A stretch of DNA of 11,473 bases from an uncultured Methanomicrobiales archaeon (GCA_937892275.1 CALAVG010000056.1:1-11473); one strand, 5' to 3'. Shown: positions 1-6,657, counted from the stretch's first letter. A program made the numbers and translations. The notes: generated from the letters alone by a model not told the origin.

Positions 1-2288
1 CCCCCTGGACCCTCCCGTCCAACATGGCCGTCGCGGCCCACCCCGACTTCGACTACGCGAGGGTGAGGATGAGCGGCGAGAAGGGCTCCGAGGTCGTCAT
101 AGTGATGGCCTCCCAGGCGGAGTACGTCATGAAGGCCGGAGGGTACGACAGGTTCGAGATCCTCTCCACTATGAAAGGGAAGGAGCTCGAGGGGCTCGAG
201 TACATACCGCCGTTCGAGCTGGACGCCGTCAAGAGGAACGGCTGGACGTTCAAGGTGGTCAACGCGGATTACGTGGAGGCCGACAACACCGGGCTGGTCC
301 ACACCGCGCCCGGCCACGGTCCCGACGACTACGAGACCGGTAAGAGGTACGGGATGGAGCCCTTCTGCCCCGTGGCCGAGAACGGGAGGTACACCGAGTA
401 GTTCCCCCCGCTGGCCGGGAAGAAGGTCAAGACCGTCAACGAGGACATCATCAGGATGCTCGCCGAGTCCAAGGGCGCCGTCTACAACACGACAAAGATC
501 AAGCACAGGTACGGGCACTGCTGGAGGTGCAAGTCCCCCATCATCTACAGGAACACCCGCCAGTGGTTCGTGGAGGTCCCCAAGGTCAAGGACGAGATGC
601 TCTCGGAGATCGACCGTGCCAAATGGGTTCCCGACTGGGCCGGAAGCACCAGGGAGAAGAACTGGGTCGAAGGCGCCAGGGACTGGTGCATCTCCCGTCA
701 GAGGTACTGGGGAATCCCCATGCCCGTATGGGAGTGCGAGTGCGGAGAGAAGAAGGTCGTCGGCCAGTACGAGGAGCTGAAGGCCGGGGAGGGATACACT
801 GACGGAATGGATACCCACAGGCCCTGGATCGACGGCGTCACGTTCAAATGCCCCAAGTGCGGCAAGACCATGCACAGGGTACCCGACGTCCTCGACGTAT
901 GGTTCGACTCCGGAGTCGCTGCATGGGCATCCCTCGGATACCCTCACCACAAGGAGGAGTTCGAGAAGTGGTGGCCCGGGGACTTCATCGTCGAGGCCCA
1001 TGACCAGACAAGAGGTTGGTTCTATTCCCAGCTGGGAGCAGGAGTGATATCCTTCGACCGTGCACCCTACGACGAGGTCATGATGCACGGATGGGTGTTG
1101 GATCCCAAAGGACAGAAGATGTCCAAGTCGCTCGGCAACGTAATCGAGCCCCTTGAGATCATCGACCAGGTCGGAGCGGATTCGCTGAGATACTACATGA
1201 TCAAGAGCAACGCCCCCTGGGAGGACACGGCCTTCCAGAAGGACGGACCCAGGAATGCAAGGAAGGTCCTGAACACGTACTGGAACGTCGTCAACTTCGC
1301 ATCCACCTACATGATTCTGGACAACTACGATCCCGACAAGTTCACGATGGAGTCCATCGCACCCCATCTCAGGGACGAGGACCGCTGGATGATCTCCAGG
1401 ACCGAGAAGATCGTCAGGACCGTAACCAAGTATCTGGAGAGCAGGGAGCTGCACCTTGTGGCCCGCGAGCTCGAGGACTACATCCTTGAGGACCTTTCCA
1501 GATGGTATGTGTGCCTCGTAAGGGACAGGTCATGGTCGGAAGGGGCCGATGCGGAGGCCGACAAGAACGCCACGTACTTCACCCTGTACTATGCAATCAT
1601 GAAGACCGCTCTGGTGCTGGCGCCCATTGCGCCCCACATCGCAGAGGAGGTCTACCAGCACATGGGCGGCAAGAAGCTCAGTATCCACATGGAGGACTGG
1701 CCCGTCTGCGACGAGAAGCTCATCGATGACGGAATCGAGCACAGCATGTCCCTCGTGAGGAACATCGTGGACATCATCGCGGCCGAGAGGGCCAAGATGG
1801 GCTCAAAGCTCAGATGGCCTCTCCTGCAGGTGTTCGTGCGCGGGAACGATGCCGATGTGAACAAGGCCGTCAAGATGTTCGACGATGTGCTCGCACAGCA
1901 GGGCAACATCAAGAAGGTCCAGTACCTCGGAAAGGACGAGATCCCCTCGGTGGAGAACGACATCGAGCCCGTGGCATTCGACGAGGGTACGGTGTTCATC
2001 GACTTCAACGTCACGCCCGAGATCGAGGCAGAGGGATATGCAAGGGAGCTCATCAGGCGTATCCAGCAGATGCGTAAGGACATGAAGCTCAAGGTCGAGC
2101 AGTATGTCGACGTGGAGGTCTGCGCCGAGGACCGCCTTGTAGGGCTCTTCGATACTTGGAAGGATCACATCGCCAACGAGGTAAGGGCCCAGAACCTTGT
2201 TTTCACATCCGAACCGAAGGGTGCAGAGGTCAAGGAATGGGACGTCACCGGTAAGATGATCACCATAGGAATCACTCCCAAGGAGTGA
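1..2288 (+). CDS. ileS: Isoleucyl-tRNA synthetase (IleRS), 5'-truncated by window, with in-frame TAG
   Basis: Class I aminoacyl-tRNA synthetase that charges tRNA-Ile with isoleucine in the cytoplasm. The frame is already open at position 3, where PWTLPSN matches the IleRS core just before the CP1 editing insertion, so the N-terminal part with the HIGH motif lies upstream of the window. Visible in order: CP1 editing domain (GLVHTAPGHGPDD), a HCWRCKSP cysteine motif, WCISRQRYWGIP, two further Cys pairs (CEC and CPKC), DVWFDSG, the ATP-binding KMSKS loop at 1116-1130, and the C-terminal anticodon-binding region, ending in TGA. The style is archaeal/eukaryal. One TAG at 399-401 interrupts an otherwise intact frame. 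It falls in the link between CP1 and the HCWRC motif, at a site I recall as often Glu and variable in relatives. Readings are pyrrolysine insertion, a GAG-to-TAG nonsense mutation, or a sequence error. GC3 is unusually high before about position 600. An ATG at 456 could restart translation, but the product would lack most of the catalytic core. Confidence 0.95.
399..401 (+). other. In-frame TAG (amber) codon in ileS; possible pyrrolysine site
   Basis: The reading frame from position 3 to 2288 contains exactly one stop before its end, this TAG. It is preceded by GAG and followed by TTC, and clear IleRS sequence lies in the same frame on both sides, so no frameshift is involved. A single G-to-T change from GAG would create it. 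In Methanomassiliicoccales TAG can be decoded as pyrrolysine. No pyl gene is in this window, so decoding is inference. Confidence 0.6.
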
Positions 2289-2294
2289 GCAAAC

Positions 2295-2316
2295 ACAGGG
2301 GGATCTCCCCTGTTTT
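2295..2316 (+). terminator. Hairpin plus T-run terminator after ileS
   Basis: Arms ACAGGGG (2295-2301) and CCCCTGT (2307-2313) form a perfect 7-bp stem with a 5-nt loop. The T-run TTTT spans 2313-2316 and further T-rich sequence follows. It starts 6 nt after the ileS stop codon, as expected for its transcription end. Confidence 0.75.
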
Positions 2317-2391
2317 CAATCGTTTTGTTATACACGAGTTATGAGGGCCCAGAGCCATATCGCTGGGACTATTGCAGTTGTCTTCGAGGTT

Positions 2392-2449
2392 CCACTTTCG
2401 GCCACTTTCGGAGCTAGCCAGACATTCTGTTTTCGGTCTCCACTTTCGG
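2392..2449 (+). repeat. Three copies of the 10-mer CCACTTTCGG
   Basis: Identical copies lie at 2392-2401, 2402-2411 (directly abutting) and 2440-2449. A partial copy, TTTTCGG, is at 2430-2436. They sit just upstream of the TATA-like element at 2467-2476, a position that suits binding sites for a transcription factor. They do not have CRISPR geometry. Function is unknown. Confidence 0.6.
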
Positions 2450-2460
2450 TCACCCCCCAA

Positions 2461-2496
2461 TTGGAGCTTTAAATACTCCAAGGTGGGTAGGAGTAT
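2461..2496 (+). promoter_or_regulatory. TATA box embedded in overlapping dyads
   Basis: CTTTAAATAC at 2467-2476 is a good archaeal TATA box. It lies between the arms TTGGAG (2461-2466) and CTCCAA (2476-2481), a perfect 6-bp inverted repeat. The right arm is shared with a second perfect dyad, ATACTCC (2473-2479) and GGAGTAT (2490-2496), which ends just before the expected start of transcription near 2500. This layout suits a repressor operator. No clear coding sequence follows, so the promoter may drive a non-coding RNA. Confidence 0.45.
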
Positions 2497-2497
2497 C

Positions 2498-2680
2498 AGA
2501 GGAGAAGAAGTGCATCCCCAAAAGCACAAATCCTCCAGATGGGGGTCGGATTCTATCCATCCATCTATCCTATCCATCCCCGGCCCCCATCGGATTTACC
2601 AACCCATTCTTCAGGATCGAAGGCCCATGGGTGATGTCGATGGCCGATGACCTCTGTTAAAAGCTTTTAAAATCTTGAAC
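2498..2680 (+). ncRNA. Candidate structured non-coding RNA, family not recognised
   Basis: The stretch lies downstream of the TATA element at 2467-2476. GAGGA (2499-2503) can pair with TCCTC (2531-2535), enclosing GTGC (2510-2513) with GCAC (2524-2527). Next, GATGGGGGTCGG (2538-2549) pairs with CCGGCCCCCATC (2580-2591), a 12-bp stem with one G-U pair. Its 30-nt loop is built of short ATCC-type repeats. A palindrome and T-rich tract near 2657-2680 could mark the end. I do not see SRP RNA or RNase P RNA signatures. A 92-codon open frame at 2372-2650 exists, but its composition does not look coding. Existence and strand are inferred from promoter and folding only. Confidence 0.3.
2657..2673 (+). 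promoter_or_regulatory. 14-bp AT-rich palindrome with a TATA-like element
   Basis: TTAAAAGCTTTTAA at 2657-2670 is a perfect palindrome, and CTTTTAAAATC (2664-2674) reads as a weak TATA box. It could start a transcript near 2697 that contains the hairpins downstream, or it could be the T-rich end of the preceding candidate RNA. Confidence 0.3.
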
Positions 2681-2819
2681 TCGGTAATACGCTTGGACAG
2701 CGATCGGACAGGCGTTCATAGGACCATGCCCATCTCACGATGGACTGGATTTCATATGATGACATAGAAGTCATCAGTCGATGAGATTCAGCAATTCGAT
2801 TGCTAACCGAACTGCTGTG

Positions 2820-2862
2820 AGGACGAGAAGAATAATCCGTGAAAGACATACCTTCTCGTCCT
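2820..2862. repeat. 11-bp perfect inverted repeat (hairpin)
   Basis: Arms AGGACGAGAAG (2820-2830) and CTTCTCGTCCT (2852-2862) are exact reverse complements separated by 21 nt. The arms are not AT-rich, so this is not trivial low complexity. It would be a strong stem in RNA on either strand, or a large protein-binding dyad. Confidence 0.6.
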
Positions 2863-2908
2863 TGCTTCTCTCGGCTATATTATCACCTCCTGAAGATAGG
2901 TACGTGTC

Positions 2909-2959
2909 GGAAGTCCGCACAAGAACATCTTTAGGAAGTCCTTGCGCACCGGACTTCCT
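2909..2959 (+). repeat. Hairpin with two competing 5' arms (terminator- or attenuator-like)
   Basis: GGAAGTCC occurs twice, within 2909-2917 (GGAAGTCCG) and 2933-2941 (AGGAAGTCC). A single complementary arm follows at 2950-2959. Either upstream copy can pair perfectly over 9 bp with the downstream arm, but not both at once. The nearer pairing has a 9-nt loop (2942-2950) and is followed by TTTCC. This geometry resembles a switchable terminator, or duplication of one hairpin arm. Confidence 0.4.
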
Positions 2960-3048
2960 TTCCCGTCCAGAACGATACTATTTGACCAAGTAAATAAGCT
3001 GTCGCCGATTTTCTAAGGTCTAGGGATACGGGGGTATTTCAGAAAAAT

Positions 3049-3063
3049 GCACCATTTCGGTGC
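3049..3063 (+). repeat. Short dyad upstream of the PUA gene
   Basis: GCACC (3049-3053) and GGTGC (3059-3063) flank ATTTC. The dyad ends about 5 bp before the TATA-like box, where it would overlap the BRE region, so it may be an operator. It is short and could be chance. Confidence 0.25.
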
Positions 3064-3067
3064 GAAC

Positions 3068-3077
3068 ATATCTTTAT
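3068..3077 (+). promoter_or_regulatory. TATA-like box for the PUA-HD operon, probably leaderless
   Basis: ATATCTTTAT lies 23-32 nt upstream of the A of the ATG at 3100. At normal archaeal spacing this places transcription start at or next to the start codon. No ribosome-binding site is visible before this ATG, which agrees with a leaderless transcript. Confidence 0.5.
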
Positions 3078-3099
3078 CTGGAAGTCTATACAGAATCTG

Positions 3100-3591
3100 A
3101 TGTCCGACATAATGATCAGGAAGAGAAAGAGGATGAGAGAGAAGGAGATCAAGGCGCTGTCCAAGAATCTCCAGGACATTTTCGGGGTTCCCGTTTTTGA
3201 TGAGCGTGATGCGGTCGATATGGCCGAGAGCTCCGATTTCAACGTTATATTCGTGGGCCAGGACATATTGGGTCTGGTCTACGAGGAGAAACCGTTCCTG
3301 ACCATCAGGGGCCTTCTGAAGTACAGACCGACCGCCAGATCGGTGACCGTAGATATGGGTGCTGTGCCTTTCGTGACCAATGGTGCGGATGTTATGGGTC
3401 CCGGTATCACTGATGCCGACGAATCCATCGCAGAGGGCGACCTGGTATGGATCAAGGACGTGAAGAACGGTGCGCCTCTGGCGATCGGAAAGGCCCTTAG
3501 ATCCGGAGCGGAACTGAAGAACAAGGCCGGCGGAAAGGCCATCAAGACGATACACTACGTAGGCGACAAGCTCTGGAAGACCGGGGAATGA
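3100..3591 (+). CDS. PUA-domain RNA-binding protein (archaeal MCT-1/Tma20-like)
   Basis: A 163-residue protein. The N-terminal third is basic (RKRKRMREKE near residues 7-16), followed by a pre-PUA region (about 17-75). A C-terminal PUA domain (about 78-155) contains the typical archaeal stretch GADVMGPGI and the later GDLVWIKD and PLAIGKAL elements. PUA domains bind structured RNA in pseudouridine synthases, archaeosine transglycosylase and the MCTS1/Tma20 translation factors. With no catalytic domain here, the last group is the closest fit by size and layout, so a role in translation or tRNA/rRNA binding is inferred. The ATG at 3100 is favoured by TATA spacing; an in-frame ATG at 3115 is the alternative. 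The stop is followed after 1 nt by the HD gene, so the two are almost certainly cotranscribed. Confidence 0.85.
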   Translation: MSDIMIRKRKRMREKEIKALSKNLQDIFGVPVFDERDAVDMAESSDFNVIFVGQDILGLVYEEKPFLTIRGLLKYRPTARSVTVDMGAVPFVTNGADVMGPGITDADESIAEGDLVWIKDVKNGAPLAIGKALRSGAELKNKAGGKAIKTIHYVGDKLWKTGE

Positions 3592-3592
3592 T

Positions 3593-4897
3593 ATGAACAG
3601 CGCCAAGGTGATCCAGGACCCGGTTCATGGGAACATAATCATCGACGGGATCTTCCTGGACACCATGGACCGCTCCGAGATGCAGAGGCTCAGAGCCATC
3701 AAGCAGCTAGGGTTGGGTTACCTTGTATTCCCCGGTGCCAACCACACCCGTTTCGAACACTGCCTGGGGGCGTACCATCTGGCAGGCCGCATGGCGCAGG
3801 CCATCGGGTTGGACAAGGACGATTCGGACACGGTCAGGATGGCCGGATTGCTGCATGACATATGCCATCCTCCCTTCTCGCATTCATTGGAATCCATCAT
3901 GGAGGATGTCACGGGACAGGACCACATGGAACTTGCCCGTTCGCTGATCACAGGCAAGGTGAGGAACCATCGTGTCATCGACGATGACCTTTTCGACGGC
4001 ATAAGGCCAATAGGGGAGGAGATAGCTAGATACGGTATCGATGCGGACGAGGTATGCGACCTCATCGCGAACCCCGTGTCCAACACTGACAATCTGGATT
4101 CGTTCCTCGGCAAGCACGAATACTTCCCATCGAAGGATTATGCGCATCAGATCATCCACGGTCCCGTCGATGCCGATCAGATGGACTACCTGATGAGGGA
4201 TTCCTACTACACGGGGATATCGCACGGCAGCATAGACTGCGACAGACTCATCAACACGATGATGGTCCATAACGACAGGATAGTCCTCCGCAGGGGAGGG
4301 ACCACGGCAGCAGAGGGATTGATGGTGTCGCGTTCACTGATGTACACCTCGGTGTACTTTCACGAGACCACTCGTATCGCGCAGAAGATGCTTACGAAGG
4401 CCGTATCAGAATGCGGACAGGATCTGTCGGATATCTATCTCTGGACGGATTCCGATTTGATTCAGAAGGTAGTGGATTCAGGGGGAAAGAGCTCCAACTG
4501 CATCAGGCGCATACTTAACCGTGACATCAACAAGAAGGCGTTCGCCGTATACAGTTCGGATATGACAGAGGACATCGCATCCAAGCTGATCGAGTTCACC
4601 TCGAAGGAGGGAACGGAGCGTCTGGAGCAGGAGATAGCGGACCAGGCCGGAGTGGATGTGTTCCATGTAGGTGTAGAGACGACATCCAAATCCAATCTGC
4701 AGTCAGCGATGAACATCGGGAAGACCGATGTCTCCATAATAGATGACGAGGGCAAGGTGCGTTCGCTGTCGAGATATTCGCCCATAGCGAGGTCCCTGCA
4801 GGCGAGGGATCCTTACAGCTGGGCCATACTCATCTCCGCACCGGAGCCGTTCAGGGAGCAGGTGGAGAGAGCTTCTAGAAAGGTGCTCAGCCTTTGA
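3593..4897 (+). CDS. HD-domain phosphohydrolase (dGTPase/SAMHD1-like superfamily)
   Basis: A 434-residue soluble protein. The metal-binding HD signature is complete: His56 in TRFEHCLGAYHLA, His88-Asp89 in GLLHDICHPPFSHS, and a distal Asp (probably Asp195) in DADQMDYLMRDSYY. The opening VIQDPVHGNI and the RLRAIKQLG segment are typical of the large archaeal and bacterial HD family related to dGTP triphosphohydrolases and SAMHD1. Substrate cannot be told from sequence: dNTP hydrolysis is possible, and other phosphoesters are not excluded. The C-terminal 150 residues are less conserved. The start codon lies 1 nt after the PUA gene stop, indicating translational coupling in one operon. The 3' end overlaps rtcB on the opposite strand by 11 bp. 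The stop is TGA. Confidence 0.88.
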   Translation: MNSAKVIQDPVHGNIIIDGIFLDTMDRSEMQRLRAIKQLGLGYLVFPGANHTRFEHCLGAYHLAGRMAQAIGLDKDDSDTVRMAGLLHDICHPPFSHSLESIMEDVTGQDHMELARSLITGKVRNHRVIDDDLFDGIRPIGEEIARYGIDADEVCDLIANPVSNTDNLDSFLGKHEYFPSKDYAHQIIHGPVDADQMDYLMRDSYYTGISHGSIDCDRLINTMMVHNDRIVLRRGGTTAAEGLMVSRSLMYTSVYFHETTRIAQKMLTKAVSECGQDLSDIYLWTDSDLIQKVVDSGGKSSNCIRRILNRDINKKAFAVYSSDMTEDIASKLIEFTSKEGTERLEQEIADQAGVDVFHVGVETTSKSNLQSAMNIGKTDVSIIDDEGKVRSLSRYSPIARSLQARDPYSWAILISAPEPFREQVERASRKVLSL

Positions 4898-6338
4898 TCA
4901 CGCCGATGGGCGTCAGTTTTGCGACCTTCTCGGTGAGTCCCGCGTTGCAGACCACTTCGATGACCTGATCCACGTTCTTGTATGCATCGGGGGCCTCCTC
5001 AAGGACACCTTCCGTGGAGGCGTTCCTCAGATAGATGTCGCTGGATGTCATCTGCTGCATGACGCCGTCCATGGTGAGGCTCTTCATGGCCTCCTTCCTG
5101 GACATCTGCCTCCCTGCACCGTGGCAAGTGGAACCGAACGTCTGTTCCATGGATCCTTTCCTTCCCGCAAGGACGTACGTACCCACCTTCATGTTGCCTG
5201 GGATGATGACCGGCTGTCCTACATTCCTGTAGCGCAGCGTTATCTCGGATCTTCCGGGTGCGAAGGCACGGGTGGCTCCTTTCCTGTGGACCAATACGTC
5301 CTCATGGTGCCTGTCTATGTCGTGCCTCTCCTTCTTGGCGATGTTGTGTGCGACGTCGTAGACGACATCCATCTCCATGTCCTCGGCGGAGCGTCCGAGG
5401 ATCTTCTCGAACGATTCCCTGGCCCAGTGGGTGATCATCTGCCTGTTGGCCCAAGCGTAGTTCGCACCGCAGCACATGGCGGCGTAATAGTCCTCTCCGA
5501 GCTTGGAATCCAACGGGGCGCAGGCGAGCTGTCTGTCGGGGAGGTCGACGGAGTTCTGCTTGATGTAGCGCTCCATCTCCTGAAGGTAATCCGTGGCGAT
5601 CTGGTGGCCGCATCCCCTGGAACCGCAGTGTACGGTGATTGCGAGGGTGCCCTGCTTGAGACCGTATACCTTGGCGGTCCTCTCATCGAAGACGTTCTCA
5701 ACGAGGTCGACCTCCAAGAAATGGTTACCGGAACCGAGCGATCCTAGCTGCGGGAGGCCTCTCTTCCTGGCCTTGTCGCTCACCTTGGTGATGTCGGCAT
5801 CCTGCATGTGGCCGTACTCTTCGGTGACCTCGAGATCCTTCTCCCAACCATATCCGTTCTCCACGGCCCATTCGGAGCCGACGGCAAGGATATCGTCGAG
5901 TTCCTTGTACCCGACCTTGGTGAGTCCCTTGGAACCGAGTCCGGAAGGGACGTTGCTGTAGAGTTCGTCTATGAGAGCGTTCTTCTTGTCACCGAGGTCC
6001 TCCAAAGTGAGGTCGGTCTTTATGAGACGCACACCGCAGTTGATATCGAATCCGATACCTCCGGGGGAGATGGAACCCTCGTTACTGTCCACCGCTGCCA
6101 CGCCACCTATGGGGAATCCGTATCCCCAGTGGATGTCCGGCATGGCCATGGAGCTTCCGACGATACCCGGGAGGCAGGCCACGTTGGCCGCCTGCATGGG
6201 AGCGTTGTCGGAGCGTATCTGCGAGAGCATGTCCTCGCTCGCATAGATGACGGCGTTGGTTCTCATCCCGAGCTTCTCGTCCATCGGGATCTCCCATCTG
6301 TTGTCGTCGATCTTGTTGAGTTTACCTTCCCAGGACAT
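4887..6338 (-). CDS. rtcB: RtcB, tRNA-splicing RNA ligase
   Basis: A 483-residue ligase, the usual archaeal length without an intein. RtcB joins RNA 2',3'-cyclic phosphate or 3'-phosphate ends to 5'-OH ends using GTP and Mn2+; in archaea it seals tRNA exons after intron excision. The whole active site is visible: Asp98 and Cys101 in GGIGFDINCG, His206 in GSGNHFLEV, His237 in VHCGSRGCGHQ, His331 in VAHNIAKK, and the likely guanylylated His406 in GSTCHGAGR. Spacing matches the Pyrococcus enzyme closely. The ATG at 6338 is preceded by GGTGAT (6342-6347, minus), a good match to the archaeal anti-Shine-Dalgarno. The gene starts 30 nt downstream of tRNA-His on the same strand, with no room for a clear promoter between them, so cotranscription with the tRNA is plausible. 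The archease partner is not in the window. Confidence 0.97.
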   Translation of the reverse strand: MSWEGKLNKIDDNRWEIPMDEKLGMRTNAVIYASEDMLSQIRSDNAPMQAANVACLPGIVGSSMAMPDIHWGYGFPIGGVAAVDSNEGSISPGGIGFDINCGVRLIKTDLTLEDLGDKKNALIDELYSNVPSGLGSKGLTKVGYKELDDILAVGSEWAVENGYGWEKDLEVTEEYGHMQDADITKVSDKARKRGLPQLGSLGSGNHFLEVDLVENVFDERTAKVYGLKQGTLAITVHCGSRGCGHQIATDYLQEMERYIKQNSVDLPDRQLACAPLDSKLGEDYYAAMCCGANYAWANRQMITHWARESFEKILGRSAEDMEMDVVYDVAHNIAKKERHDIDRHHEDVLVHRKGATRAFAPGRSEITLRYRNVGQPVIIPGNMKVGTYVLAGRKGSMEQTFGSTCHGAGRQMSRKEAMKSLTMDGVMQQMTSSDIYLRNASTEGVLEEAPDAYKNVDQVIEVVCNAGLTEKVAKLTPIGVIKG

Positions 6339-6368
6339 ACCATCACCATGAATCTAAAACATAATAGG

Positions 6369-6443
6369 GGCCGGGACCGAGATTTGAACCCGAGTCAAGG
6401 GATCCACAGTCCCCTAGGATAACCAAGCTACCCTATCCCGGCC
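6369..6443 (-). tRNA. tRNA-His (anticodon GTG)
   Basis: The minus strand folds into a full cloverleaf. The acceptor stem GCCGGGA/TCCCGGC carries the extra G at position -1 opposite discriminator C73, diagnostic of tRNA-His. The D arm is GGGT...ATCC, the anticodon loop CTGTGGA gives anticodon GTG, and the T loop is TTCAAAT. No intron is present, and the 3' CCA is not encoded: the next bases read CCT. Confidence 0.97.
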
Positions 6444-6469
6444 ATGTGGTAATTCGGGCTATCTTATCC

Positions 6470-6482
6470 GCTTAAATAAAGA
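6470..6482 (-). promoter_or_regulatory. TATA box for tRNA-His
   Basis: On the minus strand the T/A-rich tract CTTTATTTAAG lies roughly 27-40 nt upstream of the tRNA 5' end. This is the expected archaeal TATA-box distance for a transcript starting at or just before the mature tRNA. The rest of 6483-6627 shows only AT-rich sequence and no gene. Confidence 0.55.
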
Positions 6483-6621
6483 TATCGTCTGGTTTCCAGC
6501 AGATTCACAGCTTTCTGAGTATTCTGAGCATCTTTTATCAGTTATTTCTCATTAAGATCGAAATACATATATCGAAGACTCCAAGCCGTTCTGATACGAG
6601 AATATCTACAGTTAAAGTTGG

Positions 6622-6645
6622 TCCAAAGGCCCGCTTGCGCAGGCC
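6622..6645 (-). terminator. Hairpin terminator after the ABC operon
   Basis: On the minus strand GGCCTGC (6639-6645) pairs with GCGGGCC (6628-6634) around a GCAA tetraloop of the stable GNRA class. There is one T-G pair in a 7-bp stem, followed by TTTGG. It lies about 12 nt after the ATPase stop codon. Confidence 0.6.
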
Positions 6646-6657
6646 AATGGGATCCTT

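Larger units (their letters stand above)
2697..2962. ncRNA. Candidate structured non-coding region with a chain of hairpins
   Basis: About 265 nt without a convincing gene contain a run of perfect stems: CCATC/GATGG (2730-2743), TGATGAC/GTCATCA (2757-2776), AGCAAT/ATTGCT (2790-2804), an 11-bp stem (2820-2862) and a 9-bp stem (2933-2959). The density exceeds what I would expect by chance. The strand is undetermined: the + strand has a weak TATA at 2664-2674 and ends with a hairpin plus T's. No known RNA family was recognised. The remaining bases, 2963-3045, show nothing clear. Confidence 0.25.

Noticed and set aside
456..2288. A separate gene starting at ATG 456
   Set aside because: It begins in the middle of IleRS, in the same frame as the upstream part, and would lack the HIGH motif and most of the editing domain.
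2392..2449. CRISPR array
   Set aside because: Repeat units are only 10 bp, two abut without spacer, and the third spacing is irregular.
2372..2650. 92-codon + strand open frame in the intergenic region
   Set aside because: It spans the tandem repeats, the TATA box and the 12-bp stem, has no ribosome-binding site, its product resembles no family I know, and its low-complexity translation comes from the ATCC repeats.
2756..2790. C/D box RNA suggested by ATGATGA at 2756-2762
   Set aside because: No CTGA D box at a suitable distance; the bases belong to the TGATGAC/GTCATCA dyad.
2871..2892. 3' end of a 16S rRNA gene (CGGCT followed by ATCACCTCCT)
   Set aside because: The spacing is wrong and the universally conserved helix 45 sequence upstream is absent, so the match is limited to the anti-Shine-Dalgarno motif.
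2697..2962. RNase P RNA or SRP RNA
   Set aside because: GGAAGTCC resembles part of an RNase P core motif, but it occurs near the 3' end and the other conserved blocks are missing. SRP helix 8 signatures are not seen.
2667..3012. Possible degraded minus-strand gene: short open frames in two registers (for example 2878-3012 and one ending at 2774) with a strong ribosome-binding-like site between them
   Set aside because: No frame is intact, I recognise no homologue, and the same bases form perfect hairpins, which explains the sequence better. A translated search against relatives would settle it.
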